A DNA stretch of 64,000 nt from Porticoccus sp963974675 (GTDB taxonomy: Bacteria > Pseudomonadota > Gammaproteobacteria > Pseudomonadales > Porticoccaceae): assembly GCA_963974675.1 (NCBI GenBank), contig CAXBDQ010000011.1, positions 21,080 through 85,079 of the forward strand. The letters are read 5' to 3'. How positions within the stretch are numbered: position 1 is the first letter of the stretch; each line of letters opens with the position of its first letter. Shown here piece after piece: positions 1-7,660 of the stretch. Under the pieces are notes generated by a model that saw nothing but the letters and a program-made list of their open reading frames with translations, did no database searches and was not told the origin of the DNA. Made by a program: the position numbers and the translations under genes.

Positions 1-172
1 GGCTTTTACCAATACCACCAATAGCCGGATTACACGACATTTGCCCCAGAGTTTCTATGTTATGAGTTAATAACAACGTCTTACAGCCCATTCGAGCTGA
101 GGCAAGGCTGGCTTCTGTACCAGCATGGCCGCCGCCAATTATGATGACATCAAAAGTTTCTGGGTAACGCAT
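1..172 (-). CDS. mnmG: MnmG (GidA) tRNA uridine-5-carboxymethylaminomethyl synthase, N-terminal part
   Basis: Only the first 57 codons lie in the window; the gene runs off the left edge on the minus strand. The peptide begins MRYPETFDVIIIGGGHAGTE, with the FAD-binding glycine motif at residues 13-18, followed by the conserved stretch GQMSCNPAIGGIGKS. MnmG is the FAD-dependent partner of MnmE; together they modify U34 of certain tRNAs in the cytoplasm. MnmE is encoded 3 kb away on the other strand. The gene points away from rpmH and the AT-rich gap between them is the candidate origin, an arrangement common in gammaproteobacteria. Start is ATG at 172-170. Identity is secure; only the C-terminal nine tenths are unseen. 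Confidence 0.95.
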   Translation of the reverse strand, partial: MRYPETFDVIIIGGGHAGTEASLASARMGCKTLLLTHNIETLGQMSCNPAIGGIGKS

Positions 173-249
173 GACAACAAACCAATCGTGATATGGATAA
201 AAAGGCCAATCATTATAATGCAAATAGCGTATGACATTAGGTTTTTCCA

Positions 250-620
250 TAAACACGGTTTTTCTTATGTTTAAGTACTTCTATATAGATTTATATATAA
301 GTATGTATATATAGGTATTTTATATATGTAGTTATAAATAGAGAGAGTGATTTCTGTGGATATTCATATAATATAAATAAAAAACATAAGGTTATATCAA
401 TATTAACCTTTGAATAAGTCGATATAAGGTGGTCTTATAAGGCGGTTAAAGCTGTGGAAAATAAGGGGGGTTACCCACAGTTATTTATAAAGTCTAGTTA
501 TTAACAAAAAGATTCATAGCTTATTAAGAGGGTTGTCCCGGGTACAATCCACAGGTTATCCCGGTCTGTGGATAAGTGATTTTTCTCTGTGGGTGATATT
601 GTGGATAAGATTGGCGTGAT
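250..620. other. Candidate chromosomal replication origin (oriC): AT-rich unwinding region plus DnaA boxes
   Basis: The gap between mnmG and rpmH (173-732) holds no gene. Positions about 255-420 are extremely AT-rich, with runs such as TATATATAAG, and include an inverted repeat AAGGTTA/TAACCTT (388-394 and 404-410). To its right are DnaA boxes. Perfect TTATCCACA copies lie on the minus strand at 567-575 and 600-608; one-mismatch boxes are at 355-363, 453-461 and 471-479; weaker ones are near 545-553 and 588-596. AT-rich DNA next to clustered boxes is the classic design of an unwinding element. I saw no GATC in this stretch, so Dam/SeqA control is not evident. The dnaA promoter region has a second, smaller box cluster, so origin assignment is likely but not proven. 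Confidence 0.7.
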
Positions 621-732
621 GCTATTTATTTGTTGGCTATACGGATTGTTGATTCTACCGTTGATATAGTGGTGTTTTTTCTTTAGAATCGCCCGCCCTT
701 TGAAGGCATTAGTTAGTTAACGGAAGTTAGTC

Positions 733-867
733 ATGAAAAGAACATTTCAACCCAGCGTATTAAAGCGCAAACGTACTCACGGTTTTCGTTCTCGTATGGC
801 CACCAAAAGTGGTCGCATGGTTATTAAACGTCGTCGTGCGAAAGGCCGTAAGCGCCTGGCAGCTTAA
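733..867 (+). CDS. rpmH: 50S ribosomal protein L34
   Basis: A 44-residue, strongly basic protein beginning MKRTFQPSVLKRKRTHGFRS and ending KRRRAKGRKRLAA, an unmistakable L34. It is a small protein of the large ribosomal subunit. The ATG at 733 is preceded by GGAAG (722-726) at suitable spacing. It is the first gene of the rpmH-rnpA-yidD-yidC string and lies just right of the candidate origin. Length is normal for the family. It is too short for most long-ORF filters. Confidence 0.97.
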   Translation: MKRTFQPSVLKRKRTHGFRSRMATKSGRMVIKRRRAKGRKRLAA

Positions 868-927
868 TCCCAATCCCTGCTAGCTTACTAAGAAGTGGTT
901 AGTATCTAATAAAGCAGTAGGGTGGGA
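868..927 (+). other. Long imperfect RNA hairpin between rpmH and rnpA
   Basis: Directly after the rpmH stop, TCCCAATCCCTGCT (868-881) can pair imperfectly with AGCAGTAGGGTGGGA (913-927), and an inner TACTAA/TTAGTA stem (886-891 with 899-904) closes the middle. No T-run follows, so it is not a standard terminator. The position suggests an attenuating or processing structure that would let L34 be made in excess over the RNase P protein. That role is inferred from position only. Confidence 0.5.
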
Positions 928-970
928 TTAAGGGCAAGACTGTGTCTGACAGTGGACGCCCGTATAGAAT

Positions 971-1336
971 ATGCCTGATGTAACCTTTGGCAGAGAAAAA
1001 CGACTATTGACAGCCCGGGCTTACCAGGCTGTTTTTAGTGATACCCGTTACAAGGTTGCTCACCCTCACCTTTTGCTGTTGGCCCGACCAAACCAGTTTT
1101 TACACCCAAGGTTGGGGTTGGTGGTTGCCAAAAAACACATTCGGTTTGCTGTTGACCGCAACCGGGTAAAACGTGTTGTGAGAGATACTTTTCGCTTAGC
1201 TCAACATGAGATTAGTTCTGTCGATGTAGTTTTTCTTGTTCGTAAAGGCATGGATAAACTATCACCTAGCGAACAAACGGAATTAATGCAAAACAGCTGG
1301 CAGCGCTTGTATCGAAAACTGCAGGCCGGCTCATGA
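971..1336 (+). CDS. rnpA: Ribonuclease P protein component
   Basis: A 121-residue protein with the family signature RNRVKRVVRDTFR at residues 63-75. It is the basic protein subunit that helps the RNase P RNA bind and cleave pre-tRNA 5' leaders. Length and basic character fit the family. ATG at 971 is used because no other in-frame start is suitably placed upstream. Its stop overlaps the yidD start in an ATGA arrangement, implying translational coupling. The rpmH-rnpA-yidD-yidC order is conserved across bacteria. Confidence 0.95.
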   Translation: MPDVTFGREKRLLTARAYQAVFSDTRYKVAHPHLLLLARPNQFLHPRLGLVVAKKHIRFAVDRNRVKRVVRDTFRLAQHEISSVDVVFLVRKGMDKLSPSEQTELMQNSWQRLYRKLQAGS

Positions 1337-1584
1337 TGAGAAAAGAATTACGTCGGTTATGTATTGCTCCTATAAAGGGCTACCAACTTCTTATTAGCCC
1401 TCTTCTTGGAAATCAGTGTCGTTTTTATCCAACCTGTTCTTGTTATGCCATAGAGTCTGTTGAAAGATATGGCGTTGTGCGAGGGGGTTATTTTACTCTC
1501 CGTCGCCTTATAAAATGTCACCCTTTTCATGCCGGCGGATATGACCCGGTTCCTCCACTTGATCAAAAACCTGAGTATAAATAG
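1333..1584 (+). CDS. yidD: Membrane protein insertion efficiency factor YidD
   Basis: An 83-residue protein with an amphipathic N-terminus (IAPIKGYQLLISPLLG) and the family core CRFYPTCSCYAIE at residues 29-41, including Cys29, Cys35 and Cys37, then KCHPFHAGGYDPVP near the C-terminus. YidD is a small peripheral inner-membrane factor that aids YidC-dependent insertion. It overlaps rnpA by 4 nt and ends 2 nt before yidC, so it is surely co-transcribed. An adjacent ATG at 1336 is an equally good start. Confidence 0.93.
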   Translation: MMRKELRRLCIAPIKGYQLLISPLLGNQCRFYPTCSCYAIESVERYGVVRGGYFTLRRLIKCHPFHAGGYDPVPPLDQKPEYK

Positions 1585-1586
1585 AT

Positions 1587-3266
1587 ATGGATTGGCAACG
1601 CTCATTACTCATTAGTGCCATGTTGGTGGTGGTATATATGTTGTTTCTGGAATGGAATACTTTTCAGGAGGCGAATGCTCCGGTGGTGGATAGTGCTACT
1701 GTTGAGAAAACTATTATACCTGAGTTGCCAGAAGCAATGGCTGTTTCAGCTGTTACTGATGTCGGGGATCTTCCAGAAATTATTGACGAGAGTAAAATTC
1801 CGACACCTGAGGTTACGAATGAGATCAATACTCGTCTGGTAAAAGTTTCGACGGACGTGTTGACGGTATTAATTGATACCCAGGGTGGTGATATTGTCCG
1901 GGTAGACTTACCTAAACATTTGACAGAGCTTGGTGAGAGTAGCAGTCCGTTTATCTTGCTCAACAGAACGTCCAGCACAACGTATATTGCCCAAAGTGGT
2001 TTGGTGGGTGCAAATGGTACAGATACTAAAGCAGGAAGGCCCCTCTTTAGCGTTGATGCTGAGCAATATCAATTGCAGGATGGTGAAGACTCGCTAACGG
2101 TTAACTTGACCCTTAGGCAGGGTGAGGTGCTTATTACCAAGAGATTCACCTTTAAGCGTTCTGACTATTTAATTGGCTTGACTTATCACGTTGACAATCA
2201 GAGCAGTCATCCTTGGAAAGCGGGTTTATTTGGTCAGATAAAGCGAGACAGCCATAACCCCACTGTAGGAAACTCCATGGGGATGGCGCCATTCCTTGGC
2301 GCGGCATTAACAAGCAATGATGAAAATTATAAAAAGCTAGATTTCGAAGATATTGAGGATGAGACTTTTAAAGAAACTGTAACTGGTGGCTGGGTGGCCA
2401 TGGTACAGCACTATTTTATCAGTGCGTGGGTGCCAGACCAAAGTATCAGTAATACCTTTAATCTGCGTAAACTGGGCAGCCAGGATTTATATATGCTGGG
2501 GTTCACTTCACCACAAGTAGCAGTGGAGCCTGGAGAAAAAGGAGAGTTGAAAGCGGCTTTTTATGCCGGACCCAAAGATCAATATAGGCTAGAAAAAATA
2601 TCACCCTATCTGGACCTGACCGTTGATTACGGCTTGTTGTGGTGGATAGCAAAACCATTATTTTGGGTGCTTTACCAACTTCATATGGTTTTAGGAAACT
2701 GGGGTTGGTCGATCATTTTTCTCACCGTCATGATTAAAGCAGCTTTTTTTCGGTTGTCTGCTACGAGTTACCGGTCCATGGCGAATATGCGCAAGCTCCA
2801 GCCTGAAATGGCTCGCCTAAAAGATTTGTATGGCGATGATCGTCAAAAAATGTCCCAAGAGACCATGAGTCTTTATAAGAGGGAAAAAGTAAACCCGATG
2901 GGCGGCTGTTTGCCTATTTTGGTTCAAATGCCGGTATTTATGGCTTTGTATTGGGTGTTGTTGGAAAGTGTTGAGTTGCGTCACTCTCCGTGGATTCTAT
3001 GGATCAGTGACTTATCAGTGAAAGATCCGTTTTTCGTGCTTCCACTTATTATGGGTGTAAGTATGTTTGTTCAACAACGCCTGAACCCTACGCCCCCCGA
3101 CCCCATGCAGGCTAAAGTGATGCAGATAATGCCCATTGCTTTTACCTTCTTTTTTATGTTCTTCCCGGCAGGGTTGGTGCTTTACTGGACGGTAAACAAT
3201 GGCTTGTCGATTATTCAGCAATGGCTAATTACCCGAAAAATTGAAGGGGCCGGCGTAAAAAAATAG
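1587..3266 (+). CDS. yidC: Membrane protein insertase YidC
   Basis: A 559-residue inner-membrane protein. Residues about 5-22 form the N-terminal membrane anchor; a large periplasmic beta-domain follows to about residue 340. The conserved insertase core then begins around LLWWIAKPLFWVLYQLHMVL and includes NPMGGCLPILVQMPVFMALYWVL and a final segment ending near LVLYWTVNNGLSIIQQW. It inserts membrane proteins alone or with SecYEG. Length and domain order match the gram-negative YidC form. It is translated just after yidD and is followed by a stem-loop terminator, so the operon may partly end here before mnmE. Confidence 0.97.
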   Translation: MDWQRSLLISAMLVVVYMLFLEWNTFQEANAPVVDSATVEKTIIPELPEAMAVSAVTDVGDLPEIIDESKIPTPEVTNEINTRLVKVSTDVLTVLIDTQGGDIVRVDLPKHLTELGESSSPFILLNRTSSTTYIAQSGLVGANGTDTKAGRPLFSVDAEQYQLQDGEDSLTVNLTLRQGEVLITKRFTFKRSDYLIGLTYHVDNQSSHPWKAGLFGQIKRDSHNPTVGNSMGMAPFLGAALTSNDENYKKLDFEDIEDETFKETVTGGWVAMVQHYFISAWVPDQSISNTFNLRKLGSQDLYMLGFTSPQVAVEPGEKGELKAAFYAGPKDQYRLEKISPYLDLTVDYGLLWWIAKPLFWVLYQLHMVLGNWGWSIIFLTVMIKAAFFRLSATSYRSMANMRKLQPEMARLKDLYGDDRQKMSQETMSLYKREKVNPMGGCLPILVQMPVFMALYWVLLESVELRHSPWILWISDLSVKDPFFVLPLIMGVSMFVQQRLNPTPPDPMQAKVMQIMPIAFTFFFMFFPAGLVLYWTVNNGLSIIQQWLITRKIEGAGVKK

Positions 3267-3273
3267 GATGGTA

Positions 3274-3299
3274 AAAGGCTCCCTTGGGGGCCTTTTTTC
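3274..3299 (+). terminator. Rho-independent terminator after yidC
   Basis: AAAGGCTCCC pairs with GGGGGCCTTT (one G-T pair) around a very short loop and runs into a T-rich tail (3293-3298). It sits 8 nt after the yidC stop and 24 nt before the mnmE start, so it probably lowers, but need not abolish, read-through into mnmE. Confidence 0.75.
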
Positions 3300-3322
3300 T
3301 GCGTTATTTTCTAGAGGTTTCT

Positions 3323-4690
3323 ATGCCAACCACCACCGATCAAGATACTATCGCTGCCATTGCAACACCTCCTGGACGGGGTGGCGTGGGTATATTGAGG
3401 ATTTCTGGTGGCCAGCTCGATTCTTTTGTTGCTGGATTGTTGGCGAAACTACCGATACCGAGGCAGGCACTATTCACAGATTTTTTAGATGCCGATGGTG
3501 TGGCTATTGATCAGGGCCTCGCAATCTATTTTTCTGCACCCAACTCCTTCACTGGTGAACATGTCCTTGAGCTCCAGGGCCATGGTGGCCCGGTTATTAT
3601 GGATACATTGCTGCGTCGCGCTTTGGATCTGGGTGCTCGTTTAGCAAGGCCTGGGGAGTTTTCTGAGCGAGCTTTTCTCAATGACAAAATTGATCTTGCT
3701 CAGGCTGAGGCCATTTCTGACCTTATTGATGCTTCCTCAGAACAGGCCGCTCGGTGTGCTGTTCGTTCATTGCAGGGTGAGTTTTCCAAGCATATACATA
3801 CATTGGTTGAGTCTCTCACGACATTACGTATCTATGTTGAGGCAGCCATCGACTTTCCCGAAGAGGAAATAGATTTCTTGGCGGATGGCAAAGTTTCCGG
3901 GGACCTAGATAACCTGATTGAACGGTTAAACGGTATTACCCTCCAAGCACACCAGGGTACCTTGTTGTCGGAGGGTATGACGGTAGTGATTGCGGGAAAA
4001 CCCAACGCAGGTAAATCGAGCTTACTGAATGCGCTTTCTGGACGTGAAAGTGCCATCGTTACACCGATAGAGGGCACCACACGTGACGTGCTTCGAGAGC
4101 AAATTCATATTGAAGGCATGCCATTGCATGTGATAGATACGGCGGGTCTTAGAGAAGCGGGAGATGCTGTTGAGCGAGAGGGTATTAGAAGAGCCTGGCA
4201 AGAGATAGACCGTGCTGATCGTATTTTGTTTGTTATAGACAGCAGCGAAAGTTATTCGCTGCACCCTGCCAACAATTGGCCAGAGTTTTTTGAGCGTTAT
4301 CCAGGTCGAAGTAATATCAGCTTTATATTAAACAAGGGGGATCTCTCATCTTTGCCCTTGGGAATCTCTGGGGATCCGTACCCGGTTATTACGTTGTCAG
4401 CAAAACAGGGCTTGGGTCTCGATATTCTCAAAGAACATCTGAAACAATGCATGGGTTATACCGGAACCAGTGAAGGAAGTTTTATTGCACGGCGGCGACA
4501 CATGGAGGCTCTTAAAAAGGCACAAGATTATTTGTTAATGGGCCGCCGTCAGCTGCGAGAGGCGGGTGCGGGAGAGCTGTTAGCTGAAGACCTACGCCTA
4601 GCCCAGCAAAGTTTATCTGAAATTACGGGGGAGTTTACCAGTGATGATTTACTTGGCCGTATCTTTGGTAGCTTTTGCATCGGAAAATGA
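3323..4690 (+). CDS. mnmE: tRNA uridine-5-carboxymethylaminomethyl synthesis GTPase MnmE
   Basis: A 455-residue potassium-dependent GTPase that works with MnmG to modify U34 of tRNAs. The folate-binding N-terminal domain starts DTIAAIATPPGRGGVGILR. The G domain carries GKPNAGKSS (about 224-232), TTRD and DTAGL, with NKGD further on. The C-terminus ends CIGK, the motif with the essential cysteine. The start at 3323 is preferred over the in-frame ATG at 3284: it has AGAGG (3313-3317) upstream, matches family length, and the earlier one lies inside the yidC terminator. Confidence 0.95.
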   Translation: MPTTTDQDTIAAIATPPGRGGVGILRISGGQLDSFVAGLLAKLPIPRQALFTDFLDADGVAIDQGLAIYFSAPNSFTGEHVLELQGHGGPVIMDTLLRRALDLGARLARPGEFSERAFLNDKIDLAQAEAISDLIDASSEQAARCAVRSLQGEFSKHIHTLVESLTTLRIYVEAAIDFPEEEIDFLADGKVSGDLDNLIERLNGITLQAHQGTLLSEGMTVVIAGKPNAGKSSLLNALSGRESAIVTPIEGTTRDVLREQIHIEGMPLHVIDTAGLREAGDAVEREGIRRAWQEIDRADRILFVIDSSESYSLHPANNWPEFFERYPGRSNISFILNKGDLSSLPLGISGDPYPVITLSAKQGLGLDILKEHLKQCMGYTGTSEGSFIARRRHMEALKKAQDYLLMGRRQLREAGAGELLAEDLRLAQQSLSEITGEFTSDDLLGRIFGSFCIGK

Positions 4691-4785
4691 CCGTTTTTTT
4701 AATGGCGGTCATCAATGGTGTAGGTTGCCGTCAACTCTAATCATAAATGGTAGTTTAGACAGGAAACCCACTGCGAACTAACAAC

Positions 4786-4943
4786 ATATACACAGGTTAT
4801 CCACAGATATAGATCAAATAGTGATCAGAAATCCTTGAAATACTGTGCAAAAATACAGCCCCTGATTTATCTCTAACCTATTGATTTTATTTGAAATAGC
4901 TGTTTTTTAAGTGGTTAGTTATTTTAATAAAAGATGTGGATAA
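4786..4943. promoter_or_regulatory. DnaA-box cluster in the dnaA upstream region (autoregulation site or second origin half)
   Basis: The 347-bp gap between mnmE and dnaA contains no gene. It carries perfect DnaA boxes at 4797-4805 (TTATCCACA, plus strand) and 4935-4943 (minus strand). One-mismatch boxes lie at 4786-4794 (ATATACACA) and 4844-4852 (TTTTGCACA on the minus strand). Two GATC sites are at 4812 and 4823. An AT-rich stretch (about 4860-4935) lies between the boxes. In related bacteria such boxes let DnaA repress its own gene, and in Pseudomonas oriC lies upstream of dnaA, so this cluster could also contribute to initiation. Confidence 0.7.
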
Positions 4944-5037
4944 CTCTCTGCTTTGTAGGCTAGACTGTACGCTTAATAATAAAGCCATCGCTTGGGTTCG
5001 GCGGTGACAATAAGCCGTGATGTAAAAGGGGTATAAC

Positions 5038-6453
5038 TTGGCTCAAGTCTTATGGGAACAGTGTTTGGGCTATCTTCAGGAAGAGCTTCCGACACAGCAA
5101 TTTAATACCTGGATCAGACCGTTACAGCTAGATACCTGTGATTCCTCGAAGTCAAATAATGACATACGATTGTTGGCGCCAAACCGTTTTGTAAAGGATT
5201 GGGTCTCTGATAAGTTTCTCGAGCGTATCACGGAAATCTTTCAACAACTTCGTGGTGAGCGCTGTGGGGTTGTTGTTGAATCGAGCAATGGGTTGCAACC
5301 TGTGCATCAGGAGCTAGAGCAAAAACGGGTCGCCCCACCGAGAGCGTTGGAGCTCTCAGCACCGACTGTAATGGGTCGTATACAGTCCCAGTCAGAGCAA
5401 CGTAAATCAAATATTGAAGGTGGCTTGAATCATCAAAGCAACATTAACCAAACCTTTACATTTGAGTCCTTCGTAGAGGGCAAATCTAATCAGTTGGCGT
5501 TAGCTGCATCTCGCCAGATAGCCGAAAATCCCGGTGGCTCCTATAACCCTTTATTTATTTACGGTGGGGTTGGCTTAGGTAAAACCCACCTTATGCATGC
5601 TGTGGGCAATGCGCTTCGAGATCAAAAACCCAACGCTAAAATTATTTATTTGCATTCGGAGCGTTTTGTTGCGGATATGGTCAAAGCGCTGCAATTAAAT
5701 GCTATTAATGATTTCAAGCGGTTTTACCGTTCGGTAGATGCGTTGTTGATTGATGATATTCAGTTTTTTGCCGGGAAGGAGCGATCACAGGAAGAATTCT
5801 TCCACACGTTTAATGCGCTGCTTGAGGGTGGTCAGCAAATGATCTTAACCTGTGACCGTTATCCCAAGGAAATTGACGGTCTTGAGGAGCGCCTAAAGTC
5901 TCGTTTTGGTTGGGGTTTAACCGTTGCAGTTGAGCCACCTGAGCTGGAAACGCGAGTGGCTATCCTTATTAAAAAAGCCCATCAGGCAAAGGTGAATTTG
6001 CCTAACGATGCCGCTTTTTTTATTGCTCAAAGAATCCGATCTAATGTCAGAGAGTTAGAGGGGGCACTGAAGAGGGTGATAGCAAGTGCACACTTTACCG
6101 GGAGTCCGATTAACATTGAATTGATCCGAGAATCGTTAAAAGATTTGCTGGCCCTGCAAGATAAATTGGTGACCATCGATAATATCCAACGGGTTGTCTC
6201 AGAGTATTATAAAGTTAAAATGTCAGAGCTTTTATCCAAACGGCGCAGCCGTTCTATAGCTAGGCCGAGACAGGTGGCAATGGCGCTTGCTAAGGAGCTT
6301 ACAAATCACAGCTTACCCGAGATAGGTGAGGCCTTTGGTGGTCGTGATCATACGACGGTTTTACACGCTTGTAGAAAAGTGAAAGAGCTACGAGAAAGTT
6401 GTCGAGATATCAGTGAAGATGTAAAACACCTACTACGAGCATTAACCACCTGA
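5038..6453 (+). CDS. dnaA: Chromosomal replication initiator DnaA
   Basis: A 471-residue AAA+ initiator. Domain I opens with LWEQCLGYLQEELPTQQFNTW. The ATPase has Walker A GGVGLGKTH (about 175-183) and Walker B LLIDDIQFF (about 236-244), and the C-terminal DNA-binding signature GGRDHTTVLHACRK lies near 434-447. The start codon is TTG at 5038, preceded by AAGGGG (5026-5031) with a 6-nt spacer; no ATG or GTG fits the family N-terminus. A weak start plus DnaA boxes upstream is consistent with tight limitation of DnaA. It heads dnaA-dnaN-recF-gyrB. Confidence 0.97.
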   Translation: MAQVLWEQCLGYLQEELPTQQFNTWIRPLQLDTCDSSKSNNDIRLLAPNRFVKDWVSDKFLERITEIFQQLRGERCGVVVESSNGLQPVHQELEQKRVAPPRALELSAPTVMGRIQSQSEQRKSNIEGGLNHQSNINQTFTFESFVEGKSNQLALAASRQIAENPGGSYNPLFIYGGVGLGKTHLMHAVGNALRDQKPNAKIIYLHSERFVADMVKALQLNAINDFKRFYRSVDALLIDDIQFFAGKERSQEEFFHTFNALLEGGQQMILTCDRYPKEIDGLEERLKSRFGWGLTVAVEPPELETRVAILIKKAHQAKVNLPNDAAFFIAQRIRSNVRELEGALKRVIASAHFTGSPINIELIRESLKDLLALQDKLVTIDNIQRVVSEYYKVKMSELLSKRRSRSIARPRQVAMALAKELTNHSLPEIGEAFGGRDHTTVLHACRKVKELRESCRDISEDVKHLLRALTT

Positions 6454-6520
6454 TTATTAGCTGCTTTTGGATTATTATATGGACATTTATAACTAGGCCT
6501 TACTTGGAAGAAACTAACAG

Positions 6521-7621
6521 ATGAAGTTCACCGTATCCCGAGAAGATTTTCTGAAGCCGTTACAGCTGGTTGTTGGCGTGGTAGAGCGACGCCAAACATT
6601 ACCGATATTGTCGAATGTATTAATTAATCTTGCTGATGGTCGATTGTCTTTGACCGGTACGGATCTTGAGGTGGAAATTGTTGGTCACCTTCAATTGGAT
6701 GCTCCTGCCGAGGGTGGCGATATCACAGTTCCGGCTCGTAAGCTGATGGATATCTGTCGCTCTCTTCCCGATGGTGCTGATATCACTTTCTCTGAAGAGG
6801 GAGGGCGAGTACTTGTTACCAGTGGTCGGAGTCGGTTTACTCTTTCATCGCTTCCGGCAAATGAATTCCCTAGTGTTGATGATGGTCCGGGCAAACGCGA
6901 GTTTGCGATTGGGCAGTCTGAATTAAAGCAGCTTATTAGCCACACCTCTTTTGCCATGGCCCAGCAGGACGTTCGTTACTACCTTAACGGTATGTTGTTA
7001 GAGGTGGGTAATAATAGGGCGCGCGTTGTTGCCACAGATGGCCACCGTTTAGCAATGATGGACGTTCAGGTACCCAGTCTTGATGGCGAACTGACCCAGG
7101 CTATTCTTCCTCGCAAAGGCGTCATTGAGTTGTCCCGGCTTCTTTCTGATGAGGGTGACGTCACCGTTGTGCTAGGAAATAATCATATACGAATCGCGAC
7201 AGCAGACTTTCGTTTTACCTCTAAGCTGGTCGATGGAGCATACCCCGATTATGACCGGGTTCTACCGAAAGGTGGCGACAAGCAAATGGTGGGCAGTCGT
7301 GAAGAGTTGCGTCATGCCTTTAGTCGAACTGCGATTCTTTCAAATGAAAAATATCGTGGTGTAAGGCTATTGTTATCCGAGGGCCAGTTGACCCTTGTGG
7401 CAAATAACCCTGAACAGGAAGAGGCGCAAGAGGATGTTACGGTTAATTACACGTCCGAAGAGCTGGAGGTTGGCTTTAATGTAAGCTATGTCATTGATGT
7501 GCTTAATGTTCTTTCCGGAGAGGAGGCTCGTTTTACTCTGTCCGATGCGAACAGCAGTGCGTTAATCGAAGATCCCGCTAATGAAAACGCGGTGTATGTT
7601 GTCATGCCAATGCGGCTTTGA
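6521..7621 (+). CDS. dnaN: DNA polymerase III beta sliding clamp
   Basis: A 366-residue protein starting MKFTVSREDFLKPLQLVVGVVERRQTLPILSN and ending with the typical YVVMPMRL, the usual clamp C-terminus that helps form the partner-binding pocket. Three clamp domains of about 120 residues fit the length. It forms the ring that tethers polymerase III to DNA. A GGAAG motif precedes the ATG. It follows dnaA by 67 nt and precedes recF by 39 nt, the conserved order. Confidence 0.97.
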   Translation: MKFTVSREDFLKPLQLVVGVVERRQTLPILSNVLINLADGRLSLTGTDLEVEIVGHLQLDAPAEGGDITVPARKLMDICRSLPDGADITFSEEGGRVLVTSGRSRFTLSSLPANEFPSVDDGPGKREFAIGQSELKQLISHTSFAMAQQDVRYYLNGMLLEVGNNRARVVATDGHRLAMMDVQVPSLDGELTQAILPRKGVIELSRLLSDEGDVTVVLGNNHIRIATADFRFTSKLVDGAYPDYDRVLPKGGDKQMVGSREELRHAFSRTAILSNEKYRGVRLLLSEGQLTLVANNPEQEEAQEDVTVNYTSEELEVGFNVSYVIDVLNVLSGEEARFTLSDANSSALIEDPANENAVYVVMPMRL

Positions 7622-7660
7622 TTTCCTGTCTTATGGCTTGGCATTAAGAGCCTCTCTTAT

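Noticed and set aside
4687..4712. Inverted repeat ATGACCG/CGGTCAT after mnmE as a terminator
   Set aside because: The T-run is in the 12-nt loop and not after the stem, so it does not fit an intrinsic terminator on either strand.
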